A stretch of 64,000 nt of DNA from Caldithrix abyssi DSM 13497 (GTDB taxonomy: Bacteria; Calditrichota; Calditrichia; Calditrichales; Calditrichaceae). Positions within the stretch are counted from its first letter, which is position 1. Each line of letters starts with the position of its first letter. Where the stretch lies: assembly GCF_001886815.1 (NCBI RefSeq), contig NZ_CP018099.1, positions 2,726,501-2,790,500 of the forward strand. Reading direction: 5' to 3'. This document shows, piece by piece, positions 26,219 to 35,243 of the stretch. The position numbers were made by a program, and so were the translations under genes. The notes below the pieces were generated by a model, which saw only the letters and a program-made list of their open reading frames with translations, was not told the origin of the DNA and searched no databases.

Positions 26219-27925
26219 GAGGCTGTTGCAAATTCAGTTTGAGTAAAATTCAAAAAATTTGTAAATTCTGGGCGACAGATAAAACAAGTAATAACAAAGG
26301 AATTCCATGAGTTTTATTACTTATAATCGCTCACAAATGAATCTCTTTGGCTATAGTGTGGAAGATTTTGCCAGAGACGATCCAAAGAGTCGATTTGTAG
26401 TGGAGTTGGTTTCGCGCCTTGATTTAAGTGCACTTTATTCCCGTTATAGTTCACAAGGCGGTGATTCTTATGCCCCAGACATGATGCTTGCCTTATGGTT
26501 TTATGCTTATAGTAACGGCATTACCAGCACCCGTAAGCTGGAGGAATTGTGTAAATATGATACGCGCTACATTTATATCACTGGGAATCAGCATCCGGAT
26601 CATAGTACATTAAGTCGTTTTCGCAAGGCACATTTGGATTTATTAGACCAATATTTTGTAGAGATACTTTTAATTGCCCAGGCCGAAGGCATAAGTAGTT
26701 TCAACCAGATAGCCATAGATGGCACGAAAATCAAAGCGCACAGCAGTAAGCGTCATGGCTACACTGAGGATCAATTAGACAAACGTATAGAGAAGTTAAG
26801 AGCAGAGATCAAGCAATACATGCAGCGCTGTAATTTTGTAGAACAGGGGGCCACGGATGAATTAGATTTAGAAACTCTTCGAGCGGAGAAAGAACGGCTT
26901 GAGCGCTTAGAGAAAGAGATATTAGAACGTAAAGCCCAATTGAAAGAGCGTAAGAAACAGCTCAAATCAGAACACCGTTCAAGACATCAAATAAATGTAA
27001 AAGAGCCGGATGCCCGCATGATGCCTTCGGTGGATGGACCGGGCTATAACGCACAATTAGGCGTAGATATGTCCAGTCATTTAATAGTAGCTCATGAAGT
27101 CGTAAGCCAGCCCAACGACCAGGGTCAATTCATACCGATTCAAGAACAAGTAGAGAAGAATCTTGGTTCAGATGATAAGCGATCTTACACGGCCGATTCC
27201 GGTTATCACAATAGCACAGACCTAAAAGAATTGGAAGAAAAGCAGATTGATGCCGTAATAGCCGATCCCCAGTTATCCAATCGTTCGATAAAGGAGACAC
27301 CAACCTCCAAGGAAGAATTGCAAAAAGAAGAAAGAAAACTAAAACGAAGTGATTTTGTGTATCATGAACAGGGAGATTACTATGAATGTCCGACGGGTAA
27401 GAAGCTTTTTCCAGTTGAGAGAAATAGCGAACGGATCGTATATCGTTCCAATGATTGTCAGGACTGTCCCTTAATTAATTTATGCATTTCCAGTAAAAAG
27501 AAAGTTAAGCAAATCCATCGTTCAGTTAATGAGAGTTATTGCGAACGTATGGCGAAAAAGTTACAAACTTCAGCGGCGCAGGAACGACTAAAGAAGCGTT
27601 CGGTGACAGTTGAACCTGTTTTTGGTAACTTGAAGCATAATTTAGGCTATCGTGGATTTTCCTTATCTGGTCTTAATAATGTTCGTAGTGAATTTACGTT
27701 AATGTGTATTGGGCATAATATTAATGTTCTATTTAAAAATATGTTAGGGAAACGTTTAGCAGCGTTTATAACAGCATCACAAGAAAAAGATGATCTATTA
27801 ATTTTATTTTCAAAGAATATTTTGGCGTTTTTAATTCTATATTTTGCCCAACGCTTAAGAATGAGAAAAAATTATCAATATCGGAGAATATAAGCATTAA
27901 TTCCTCCCCCCCATGCAACAGCCTC
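26219..27925 (+). mobile_element. IS1182-like insertion sequence, copy 1 (1,707 bp)
   Basis: The terminal inverted repeat GAGGCTGTTGCA is at 26219-26230 and its complement at 27914-27925. A 4-bp duplication AATG flanks it (26215-26218 and 27926-27929). The flanks CCGC on the left and GCGG on the right mean the target was the loop of a CCGC-AATG-GCGG hairpin in the REP-A repeat. One transposase gene fills it. Confidence 0.9.
26307..27893 (+). CDS. Transposase, IS1182-like (DUF772 N-terminus, DDE core), copy 1
   Basis: 528 residues. The N-terminal DNA-binding part includes YAPDMMLALWFYAYSNGI and HPDHSTLSRFRKAH; the catalytic acidic residues are visible in QIAIDGTKIKAHSS, SYTADSGYHN and VTVEPVFGNLKHNLGYRGF. 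A charged coiled stretch lies between the first two. A cysteine-rich segment (CPTGKK, CQDCPLINLC) precedes the last acid. The protein is identical to that at 30262-31848, so the copies are recent and the gene is intact and probably active. Confidence 0.93.
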   Translation: MSFITYNRSQMNLFGYSVEDFARDDPKSRFVVELVSRLDLSALYSRYSSQGGDSYAPDMMLALWFYAYSNGITSTRKLEELCKYDTRYIYITGNQHPDHSTLSRFRKAHLDLLDQYFVEILLIAQAEGISSFNQIAIDGTKIKAHSSKRHGYTEDQLDKRIEKLRAEIKQYMQRCNFVEQGATDELDLETLRAEKERLERLEKEILERKAQLKERKKQLKSEHRSRHQINVKEPDARMMPSVDGPGYNAQLGVDMSSHLIVAHEVVSQPNDQGQFIPIQEQVEKNLGSDDKRSYTADSGYHNSTDLKELEEKQIDAVIADPQLSNRSIKETPTSKEELQKEERKLKRSDFVYHEQGDYYECPTGKKLFPVERNSERIVYRSNDCQDCPLINLCISSKKKVKQIHRSVNESYCERMAKKLQTSAAQERLKKRSVTVEPVFGNLKHNLGYRGFSLSGLNNVRSEFTLMCIGHNINVLFKNMLGKRLAAFITASQEKDDLLILFSKNILAFLILYFAQRLRMRKNYQYRRI

Positions 27926-27980
27926 AATGGCGGTATACGAAAATTTTTGTGCTGTTTTAAAAACTCATCCCCCAGCCCGG

Positions 27981-29984
27981 GGCTGTCCCAAAAGTAAATC
28001 AAGATGTATAAATATGCAGGTTTTTAAATATAATTTTATTGGTAAATGTGATACGAAATTATGGAAAAGGTAAAAGATTTCAACAAAAAAACATGAATAA
28101 AAACAAGATTTAAATTGGTTCTATTTATTGTCTTTAGCACATAAAATAACTTGCATTAATAACTTGAAAATATTAAATTTAAAATAAAAACCATGAAGCC
28201 AAAACGTTGTCGGAAAATCCCATTTAAAACTACCGATCAAAACCAACTTACTATTCTTCCGCCTTCATTAGATGAGCTCATAGAACCCAATCATATGGTT
28301 CGGTTTATCAATGCCATCATAGACAAGATGGATATTGATTTTTTAATTAAAGAATACAAAGGAGGCGGTCGGGCCGCGTATCATCCGCGGATGCTATTAA
28401 AAGTAGTCATTTATGCCTATACGCAGAAGATATTTACTTCGCGCCAGATAGCTAAGGCCTTAAGAGAGAATATTCATTTCATGTGGTTATCAGGGAACAG
28501 TCGTCCGGATTTTAGGACGATAAATCGTTTTCGTTCATCACGATTGAAGGGAAAAATAGAGGAAGTATTCACCTATGTAGTTGAGCAATTATTGGAGTTG
28601 GGCTATATCGAATTAAATGATCTTTTTATAGACGGGAGCAAATTTCAGGCGAATGCGAATAAATACAAGGCAGTCTGGAAGAAGAATGTAGACCGTTACC
28701 AGAGAGTACTTCAAGAGAAGCTAAAGGAATTACTAAAGAAGATAGATAACGAGAATGATTTAGAGAATCGTTTATACGGTAATAAAGATTTAGGAGAATT
28801 AGGAGAGGATGTTACTTTAAGCTCTCATCAGATTGAACAAATAGTTGATATATTGAATGAGCGGTTAAAAAAGGAACCGGACAATAAGGAATTAAAGAGA
28901 GCAAAAAATAAAATAGAGAAGGATTATTTACCGCGCCAACGTAAATATGAAAAGCAACGAAAGCTTCTAAATGGTAGGAATAGCTATAGCCAGACGGACC
29001 CGGATGCTACCTTTATGAGTAAGAAGCGGGATCATCATAATAATACGGATTTGCTTCCGAGTTATAATGTTCAGGTAGGAAGTGAGAATCAATTTATAGT
29101 GAATTATACGATAAATCAGAACGCGAATGATAGCGTATTATTAAAGCCCTTTATGGAGTCATACAAGCGTTGTTATGGTAGGCAACCAAATCGAGTAATA
29201 GGCGATGCAGGCTATGGAAGTGAGGAGAATTATGCATATTTGGAATCAGAAGGTGTAGAAGCTTATATCAAATACAGTAGTTATTACAAAGAGCAAAAGA
29301 AGTCATACAAAGAGAATCCTTTTTTGATAGATAACATGCGGTATGATCCTGAATTAGATCGCTATGAATGTCCTGCCGGTCGGTATTTAGAATATGTTGG
29401 AGAACAGGAAAATGTTACGTCGACGGGATTTAAAGTAAAGCATCGTATTTACCGTAGTGAGAGTTGTGAAGGCTGTGCATTGAAAGAGAAGTGCTATAAG
29501 GGCCAGACTGCGCGTGTTGTTAGAGTAAATGTCATGCTTAATGATTATAAAAAGCAGGTTCGTTCTCGATTGAATACGGAAGAAGGAAGAAAATTAATCA
29601 GCAAACGAGGTTCGGAGATAGAAACAATTTTTGGACAAATAAAGCATAATCTAGGAATAAGGGGCTTTTTATTAAGAGGATTAGAGAAAGTAAAAACAGA
29701 ATTTGGTATAATAGCAGTAGCGTATAATTTAAAAAAGATGTTTAATCAGATGAAAGAGTACGGTTTAGTTAACGAGATGTATAAGTATAGCGCTAACATC
29801 TTTTTTAATTTAAACCGGGCAAGCCAGTGTCAAAATTTAGGCCCAAAAAATACCATTTTAAAATCGTTAGAGCGGTTTTTTATAGAAATTAAGGAAAAAA
29901 TAGTTGTTAAATATTCATCTTGTCTCTTCAACGCCAAAATATGTTTTGTATAAAAATTTACTTTCATCGACTTTTGGGACAGCC
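27981..29984 (+). mobile_element. Second IS1182-like insertion sequence (2,004 bp) between the IS pair
   Basis: Inverted ends GGCTGTCCCAAAAGT and ACTTTTGGGACAGCC (with a few differences inward) bound it. The 4-bp duplication CCGG lies at 27977-27980 and 29985-29988. The restored target is a CCCCGGGG palindrome inside a larger CTCATCCCCC/GGGGGTGAG inverted repeat. It carries one transposase gene. Confidence 0.85.
28193..29953 (+). CDS. Transposase, IS1182 family
   Basis: 586 residues. The N-terminus (LPPSLDELIEPNHMVRFINA, YHPRMLLKVVIYAYTQKI, RPDFRTINRFRSS) is the DUF772 domain of IS1182. Catalytic acids are in DLFIDGSKFQANANK, RVIGDAGYGSEENY and SEIETIFGQIKHNLGIRG. A long charged insertion and a CPAGRYLE / CEGCALKEKC cysteine motif lie before the last acid. 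It differs clearly in sequence from the flanking identical transposase pair. The frame is intact. Confidence 0.93.
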   Translation: MKPKRCRKIPFKTTDQNQLTILPPSLDELIEPNHMVRFINAIIDKMDIDFLIKEYKGGGRAAYHPRMLLKVVIYAYTQKIFTSRQIAKALRENIHFMWLSGNSRPDFRTINRFRSSRLKGKIEEVFTYVVEQLLELGYIELNDLFIDGSKFQANANKYKAVWKKNVDRYQRVLQEKLKELLKKIDNENDLENRLYGNKDLGELGEDVTLSSHQIEQIVDILNERLKKEPDNKELKRAKNKIEKDYLPRQRKYEKQRKLLNGRNSYSQTDPDATFMSKKRDHHNNTDLLPSYNVQVGSENQFIVNYTINQNANDSVLLKPFMESYKRCYGRQPNRVIGDAGYGSEENYAYLESEGVEAYIKYSSYYKEQKKSYKENPFLIDNMRYDPELDRYECPAGRYLEYVGEQENVTSTGFKVKHRIYRSESCEGCALKEKCYKGQTARVVRVNVMLNDYKKQVRSRLNTEEGRKLISKRGSEIETIFGQIKHNLGIRGFLLRGLEKVKTEFGIIAVAYNLKKMFNQMKEYGLVNEMYKYSANIFFNLNRASQCQNLGPKNTILKSLERFFIEIKEKIVVKYSSCLFNAKICFV

Positions 29985-30020
29985 CCGGGGAATTAAAGGG
30001 GGTGAGGGAAAGAAAATATT

Positions 30021-30056
30021 TATAAAAATACATTCTCTTTGACTTTTGGGACAGCT
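30021..30056. repeat. Solo right end of the 2-kb IS family
   Basis: TATAAAAATA, a diverged stretch and GACTTTTGGGACAGCT followed by CCGG repeat the right end of the element at 27981-29984 only 70 bases beyond it. No matching left end is present, so it is a relic of an earlier insertion or a remnant of a deleted copy. Confidence 0.65.
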
Positions 30057-30097
30057 CCGGGGAAAATTGTGCCGATTTGCTTAACTTTTCTCTCAAA

Positions 30098-30195
30098 ATA
30101 ATTTGTTTAATCTTTTTCTGCGATTATTGACGTAATCCGCTAGAAAATTACTTTGCGCACGTCGCGGTTGATTTTGGTTGCGGCTTCGCAACCTT
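30098..30195 (+). repeat. Partial copy of dispersed repeat R1
   Basis: Shares TTTTTCTGCGATTATTGACG and AGAAAATTACTTTGCGC and the GCGGTTGATTTTGGTTG tail with 46880-46980. It ends next to the REP-A copy that holds IS copy 2. Confidence 0.65.
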
Positions 30196-30229
30196 GAAAC
30201 ACATCATTAAAAACATCTGTCCCGCAATG

Positions 30230-31936
30230 GAGGCTGTTGCATGGGGGGGAGGAATTAATGCTTATATTCTCCGATATTGATAATTTTTTCTCATTCTTAA
30301 GCGTTGGGCAAAATATAGAATTAAAAACGCCAAAATATTCTTTGAAAATAAAATTAATAGATCATCTTTTTCTTGTGATGCTGTTATAAACGCTGCTAAA
30401 CGTTTCCCTAACATATTTTTAAATAGAACATTAATATTATGCCCAATACACATTAACGTAAATTCACTACGAACATTATTAAGACCAGATAAGGAAAATC
30501 CACGATAGCCTAAATTATGCTTCAAGTTACCAAAAACAGGTTCAACTGTCACCGAACGCTTTTTTAGTCGTTCCTGCGCCGCTGAAGTTTGTAACTTTTT
30601 CGCCATACGTTCGCAATAACTCTCATTAACTGAACGATGGATTTGCTTAACTTTCTTTTTACTGGAAATGCATAAATTAATTAAGGGACAATCCTGACAA
30701 TCATTGGAACGATATACGATCCGTTCGCTATTTCTCTCAACTGGAAAAAGCTTCTTACCCGTCGGACATTCATAGTAATCTCCCTGTTCATGATACACAA
30801 AATCACTTCGTTTTAGTTTTCTTTCTTCTTTTTGCAATTCTTCCTTGGAGGTTGGTGTCTCCTTTATCGAACGATTGGATAACTGGGGATCGGCTATTAC
30901 GGCATCAATCTGCTTTTCTTCCAATTCTTTTAGGTCTGTGCTATTGTGATAACCGGAATCGGCCGTGTAAGATCGCTTATCATCTGAACCAAGATTCTTC
31001 TCTACTTGTTCTTGAATCGGTATGAATTGACCCTGGTCGTTGGGCTGGCTTACGACTTCATGAGCTACTATTAAATGACTGGACATATCTACGCCTAATT
31101 GTGCGTTATAGCCCGGTCCATCCACCGAAGGCATCATGCGGGCATCCGGCTCTTTTACATTTATTTGATGTCTTGAACGGTGTTCTGATTTGAGCTGTTT
31201 CTTACGCTCTTTCAATTGGGCTTTACGTTCTAATATCTCTTTCTCTAAGCGCTCAAGCCGTTCTTTCTCCGCTCGAAGAGTTTCTAAATCTAATTCATCC
31301 GTGGCCCCCTGTTCTACAAAATTACAGCGCTGCATGTATTGCTTGATCTCTGCTCTTAACTTCTCTATACGTTTGTCTAATTGATCCTCAGTGTAGCCAT
31401 GACGCTTACTGCTGTGCGCTTTGATTTTCGTGCCATCTATGGCTATCTGGTTGAAACTACTTATGCCTTCGGCCTGGGCAATTAAAAGTATCTCTACAAA
31501 ATATTGGTCTAATAAATCCAAATGTGCCTTGCGAAAACGACTTAATGTACTATGATCCGGATGCTGATTCCCAGTGATATAAATGTAGCGCGTATCATAT
31601 TTACACAATTCCTCCAGCTTACGGGTGCTGGTAATGCCGTTACTATAAGCATAAAACCATAAGGCAAGCATCATGTCTGGGGCATAAGAATCACCGCCTT
31701 GTGAACTATAACGGGAATAAAGTGCACTTAAATCAAGGCGCGAAACCAACTCCACTACAAATCGACTCTTTGGATCGTCTCTGGCAAAATCTTCCACACT
31801 ATAGCCAAAGAGATTCATTTGTGAGCGATTATAAGTAATAAAACTCATGGAATTCCTTTGTTATTACTTGTTTTATCTGTCGCCCAGAATTTACAAATTT
31901 TTTGAATTTTACTCAAACTGAATTTGCAACAGCCTC
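30230..31936 (-). mobile_element. IS1182-like insertion sequence, copy 2 (1,707 bp, inverted)
   Basis: Same length and ends as the element at 26219, in opposite orientation, flanked by the same AATG duplication (30226-30229 and 31937-31940) and the same REP-A sequence (ACATCTGTCCCGC on the left, GCGGTATACG on the right). Confidence 0.9.
30262..31848 (-). CDS. Transposase, IS1182-like, copy 2
   Basis: 528 residues, identical in protein sequence to the copy at 26307-27893 but on the opposite strand; catalytic motifs DGTKIKAH, TADSGYHN and EPVFGNLKHN are all kept. The pair together could act as a composite transposon, but the only cargo between them is the other insertion sequence. Confidence 0.93.
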   Translation of the reverse strand: MSFITYNRSQMNLFGYSVEDFARDDPKSRFVVELVSRLDLSALYSRYSSQGGDSYAPDMMLALWFYAYSNGITSTRKLEELCKYDTRYIYITGNQHPDHSTLSRFRKAHLDLLDQYFVEILLIAQAEGISSFNQIAIDGTKIKAHSSKRHGYTEDQLDKRIEKLRAEIKQYMQRCNFVEQGATDELDLETLRAEKERLERLEKEILERKAQLKERKKQLKSEHRSRHQINVKEPDARMMPSVDGPGYNAQLGVDMSSHLIVAHEVVSQPNDQGQFIPIQEQVEKNLGSDDKRSYTADSGYHNSTDLKELEEKQIDAVIADPQLSNRSIKETPTSKEELQKEERKLKRSDFVYHEQGDYYECPTGKKLFPVERNSERIVYRSNDCQDCPLINLCISSKKKVKQIHRSVNESYCERMAKKLQTSAAQERLKKRSVTVEPVFGNLKHNLGYRGFSLSGLNNVRSEFTLMCIGHNINVLFKNMLGKRLAAFITASQEKDDLLILFSKNILAFLILYFAQRLRMRKNYQYRRI

Positions 31937-31987
31937 AATGGCGGTATACGAAAATTTTTGTGCCGCAAAAATGGTTGAATGTTTTAG

Positions 31988-32128
31988 GAGTTCGCTCTAA
32001 AAAGGTTTTTTTTACTATTCCACCAAAAAAATTCTTTAAAAGTCAGATTGTTTTTATTGTTATTTTGTAAGATTTCTCTCCTGCCGAAGCGGGAGAGAAA
32101 CGACAAATCTCATTTTTAGAGCGAACTC
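31988..32128. repeat. 141-bp MITE with perfect 16-bp inverted ends
   Basis: GAGTTCGCTCTAAAAA at the left end is matched perfectly by TTTTTAGAGCGAACTC at the right. The interior has a TCTCTCCTGCCGAAGCGGGAGAGA hairpin and no coding frame. It lies just downstream of the buk stop and could also serve in transcription termination. Flanking duplication is not evident. Confidence 0.75.
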
Positions 32129-32138
32129 ATTTATTGAA

Positions 32139-33218
32139 TTAATAAACTTTCGCTTCTTCTTCTTTATTTAAAACGCGAAGGGCACCAAGGGCCAGAGCGC
32201 GCATCTCTTCTTCGCCCGGAAAGATATAAATGGGCGCGATAAATGAAACGCGTTTTTTGATCAGGTCCACAAATCGTTTGCTTTTGGCCACGCCTCCTGT
32301 AAGAGCAATAGCATCCACCTGACCAAAAAGCACCGTTGCCAGCGCGCCGATTTCTTTGGCAATTTGATAGGCCATGGCCTCAAAAATCAATTTGGCTTCA
32401 CTATCCCCTTTATCGATTCGATCTTCGACCACGCGCAGATCGTGGGTCCCTAAATACGCCACCATGCCGCCGTGGCCTTTGATCAGTTTTTTCATATCCT
32501 GATAGGTGTAAGTACCGGAAAAAGCAACCTTGACCAGATCGCCAACAGGAACGCCCCCGCTGCGCTCCGGGCTAAAGGGGCCGTCGCCGTCCAGACCGTT
32601 GTTTACGTCGATCACCTTTCCCCTGTAATGAGCGCCCACGGTCACGCCTCCGCCCATGTGCGCCACAATTATACTAGATTCCCGATATTTTTTACCCAGT
32701 TTTTTAGCGGTTTCGCGGGCTACCGCTTTTTGATTTAAGGCGTGAAAGATACTTTTGCGTGGTATCAGCGGCATGCCAGAAATACGCGCCAGTTCTTGCA
32801 GCTCATCGACGACCACCGGATCGACAATATAAGCCTGGCAGCCCAGGGCCTTACTGATGGCATAGGCGATCAAACCGCCGCAATTGGATGGATGGTCTCC
32901 CATGATCCCCTTTTTCAAATCGGCGACCATTTGTTCGGTTACAATGTACGTGCCGCCTTCGATGGGGCGAACCAGTCCGCCGCGGCCTACCACCGCGGCA
33001 ATCTCGCTTAAATTCACTTTCTGCTCGCGCAAATAGCGAATAATCAATTCCATGCGGTACAGGTCCTGATCCGAAGCTCGATTAAAGCGCGCCAACTCTT
33101 CGATCTTATGCGCAATATTTTCCGTTAAAATTTCCTTTTCCCCTTTAAATAAGGAAATTTTTGTGCTGGTAGAACCGGGATTGATGGCCAGAATCAAAGG
33201 GTCTTTTATCTCGCTCAT
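32139..33218 (-). CDS. buk: Butyrate kinase
   Basis: 359 residues from the ATG at 33218, which has AAGGAG at the right distance; an ATG six bases earlier is too close to it. Acetokinase-family motifs are LAINPGSTSTKISLF, VGRGGLVRPIEGG, VAHMGGGVTVGAHY, NGLDGDGPFSPERSGG and ALTGGVAKSKRF. The enzyme converts butyryl (or branched-chain acyl) phosphate and ADP to the acid and ATP. It follows ptb by 14 bases, forming the usual Ptb-Buk module for substrate-level phosphorylation or, in reverse, acid activation. Confidence 0.95.
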   Translation of the reverse strand: MSEIKDPLILAINPGSTSTKISLFKGEKEILTENIAHKIEELARFNRASDQDLYRMELIIRYLREQKVNLSEIAAVVGRGGLVRPIEGGTYIVTEQMVADLKKGIMGDHPSNCGGLIAYAISKALGCQAYIVDPVVVDELQELARISGMPLIPRKSIFHALNQKAVARETAKKLGKKYRESSIIVAHMGGGVTVGAHYRGKVIDVNNGLDGDGPFSPERSGGVPVGDLVKVAFSGTYTYQDMKKLIKGHGGMVAYLGTHDLRVVEDRIDKGDSEAKLIFEAMAYQIAKEIGALATVLFGQVDAIALTGGVAKSKRFVDLIKKRVSFIAPIYIFPGEEEMRALALGALRVLNKEEEAKVY

Positions 33219-33232
33219 TTTCATCTCCTTAT

Positions 33233-34135
33233 TTAGCTTACTACCGCAAGCGCCGTGGCAATGGATAAGAATTTAGCATTTTCGGAATCTGCTCTGGAAG
33301 TAAGCACCACCGGCGCGGCGGCGCCCAGAATAACGCCGGCCACAAGCGCATTGCCCAAAATGGTCATCAATTTGTAAAAAATATTGCCCGCTTCGATATT
33401 GGGCACAATACAAATGTCGGCTTTGCCTCCCACCGCCGACTGCAGTCCTTTAATCTGATTCGCTTTGGGCGAAAGGGCGTTATCCAGGGCCAGCGGACCA
33501 TCCACGATGGCCTCTGCCAGTTGGCCCCGTTCGGCCATTTTGGCCATGATGGCCGCATCAGCAGAAGAAGGCATGTTTTCGGCGTTTACTTTTTCCACGG
33601 CAGAAAGCAATGCAACCTTTGGGCGCTTATAGCCCAGAGCATGGGCGGCCCGGATGGCGTTGTTGGTAATGGCGATCTTGGTTTTTAGATCGGGCGCAAT
33701 ATTCATAGCCGCATCCGACATCATGAGCAGTTTGGGGTAATTGGGACTTTCAAAAATAGCCAGATGCGAAAGCACCTCAGCCGCCCGCAATCCATATTCC
33801 TTATTTAAAATGCCTTTTAAAAAGTTGGCCGTGCTACACAGACCTTTCATAATCACCTGCGCCTCACCGGAGCGCACAATTTCAACCGCTTCTCTGACGC
33901 ATTTTTTTTCTTCTTTTACATCTACAATTTCGAAATTCTTTACATTGATGTGTTCTTCTTCGGCTCGTTTAATGATCTGTTCCCGGTCGCCCACTAAAAT
34001 GGCGTCTCCCAGACCGGCAGAATAAGCAGCGTTCAGAGCTAACAATATCTCGGAATCCTGTGCCATGGCAACTGCAATTTTGCGCCGTTCCATTTTAGAA
34101 ACCTGATTCAGCAATTGTTTAAAGCTTCTGAGCAT
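33233..34135 (-). CDS. ptb: Phosphate butyryltransferase
   Basis: 300 residues of the phosphotransacetylase family. It shows IVDGPLALDNALSPKANQIKG, VGGKADICIVPNIEAGNIFYK and LGNALVAGVILGAAAPVVLTS, the phosphate/CoA-binding region. It swaps CoA for phosphate on butyryl-CoA or similar short or branched acyl-CoAs, feeding the kinase encoded next. AGGAAGG precedes the ATG. Together with the GGDEF gene 15 bases upstream it forms a three-gene unit. Confidence 0.93.
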   Translation of the reverse strand: MLRSFKQLLNQVSKMERRKIAVAMAQDSEILLALNAAYSAGLGDAILVGDREQIIKRAEEEHINVKNFEIVDVKEEKKCVREAVEIVRSGEAQVIMKGLCSTANFLKGILNKEYGLRAAEVLSHLAIFESPNYPKLLMMSDAAMNIAPDLKTKIAITNNAIRAAHALGYKRPKVALLSAVEKVNAENMPSSADAAIMAKMAERGQLAEAIVDGPLALDNALSPKANQIKGLQSAVGGKADICIVPNIEAGNIFYKLMTILGNALVAGVILGAAAPVVLTSRADSENAKFLSIATALAVVS

Positions 34136-34150
34136 GGTCTTTCCTTCCTG

Positions 34151-35158
34151 TTAATCAAATTTCGTAGAGATGGTTGAAACATTCATTGTCCCGGACATTC
34201 GTTTGGCTAACATCAAAGCGTTTTTTACCGCAATTAGCAGGCCGTTCAGGCTATTGGCGTTTTCCGGGAAAGTGGCAATTCCGATAAAAACGCCCACGCG
34301 TAGTTTTTTTTCTGTAAACTCTGTTTCCTGTACAATTTTTATCAGCTTTTTGGCAGCCTGCAGCGCATTTTTAACGTCCGTGGCTGGCAGGCTGATTAAA
34401 AACTCATCCGCGCCAAAGCGGCAAATTTCATCGTATTTGCGCAATTGGATTTTGATTTTTTGCACCATTTCTTTAAGAAGGGATTGAGCCACTTTAACGC
34501 CGTATTGCGTGATGATGTGACTGTATTTTTCTACATCTAGCAGCAACAGAGAGTAGGGCTCGTTCATCCTTGTGCTGCGATGAAAATTTTCTTTTAAAAA
34601 CGGTAAATAAGATTCAAAACGCAGGGCGCCCGACTCTTCATCCACGCGCTCCATCTTTTTTAGTTTTTGCGAAATGCGTTCCAGATAGATTGCCGTAGAA
34701 ATCATGCCGGCAAAAATGCGCACAATGCTTTGCGTCTCGTCCGAGAAAAAATTTAATACGTTGGAATCGACAAATAAAAAGCCCAGCGGTTGTTGAAAAG
34801 CGTTTAAGCTGGTGGCAAAGCCGGATACGAATTCATGTTCCAGACGCAGCTGTTCCACCACCTTCAGCGCATGCTTACGTTCCGGGATATTGATGTCCTG
34901 ATTGTTCCAGATCAACTCCCTTAACAAACTGGAATCGATGGAACGCCGGTAGTTCTTACAAAAATTCCATGACAAATTGTAAGAATTGCGGATTTCCAGC
35001 AGTTCGGTATCCGGATTTAACTCAACAATGGCCGCCGCATTTAAATCAAGTATCCTTACCAGCTGGTTCAAAATATTGTGTAAAATGCGCTCGTAATTTT
35101 TGGCGCTGTTGATTTCCGCCATGCTTTTTTCGATGGCTTGCAAAATGGGCTGTTGCAC
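34151..35158 (-). CDS. GAF-like sensor with GGDEF (diguanylate cyclase) domain
   Basis: 335 residues from a GTG at 35158 behind GGAGG. The N-terminal ~155 residues look like a GAF domain (NYERILHNILNQLVRILDLNAA), then a linker, then a GGDEF domain (LLLLDVEKYSHIITQYG, RKYDEICRFGADEFLISLPA). The active-site signature is GADEF rather than GGDEF, a variant that retains activity in some enzymes. It could make cyclic di-GMP in response to a small ligand. Co-transcription with ptb-buk is unusual and suggests a link to acyl metabolism (inference). Confidence 0.85.
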   Translation of the reverse strand: MQQPILQAIEKSMAEINSAKNYERILHNILNQLVRILDLNAAAIVELNPDTELLEIRNSYNLSWNFCKNYRRSIDSSLLRELIWNNQDINIPERKHALKVVEQLRLEHEFVSGFATSLNAFQQPLGFLFVDSNVLNFFSDETQSIVRIFAGMISTAIYLERISQKLKKMERVDEESGALRFESYLPFLKENFHRSTRMNEPYSLLLLDVEKYSHIITQYGVKVAQSLLKEMVQKIKIQLRKYDEICRFGADEFLISLPATDVKNALQAAKKLIKIVQETEFTEKKLRVGVFIGIATFPENANSLNGLLIAVKNALMLAKRMSGTMNVSTISTKFD

Positions 35159-35202
35159 GACATAGCCCTCCTGAATGATCTACTGACCAATTGTTAGAAG
35201 AT

Positions 35203-35234
35203 AAAAATCCCCGAACTTATGTTCGGGGATTTTT
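35203..35234 (-). terminator. Rho-independent terminator of the malic enzyme gene
   Basis: A perfect stem AAAATCCCCGAAC / GTTCGGGGATTTT with a TTAT loop and T-rich flanks on either strand, located 10 bases beyond the malic enzyme stop. Confidence 0.9.
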
Positions 35235-35243
35235 GAACAATAC

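Noticed and set aside
26219-31936. Composite transposon with passenger genes
   Set aside because: The IS pair could mobilise the segment, but the only content between them is another IS and repeat scraps; no cargo gene is found.
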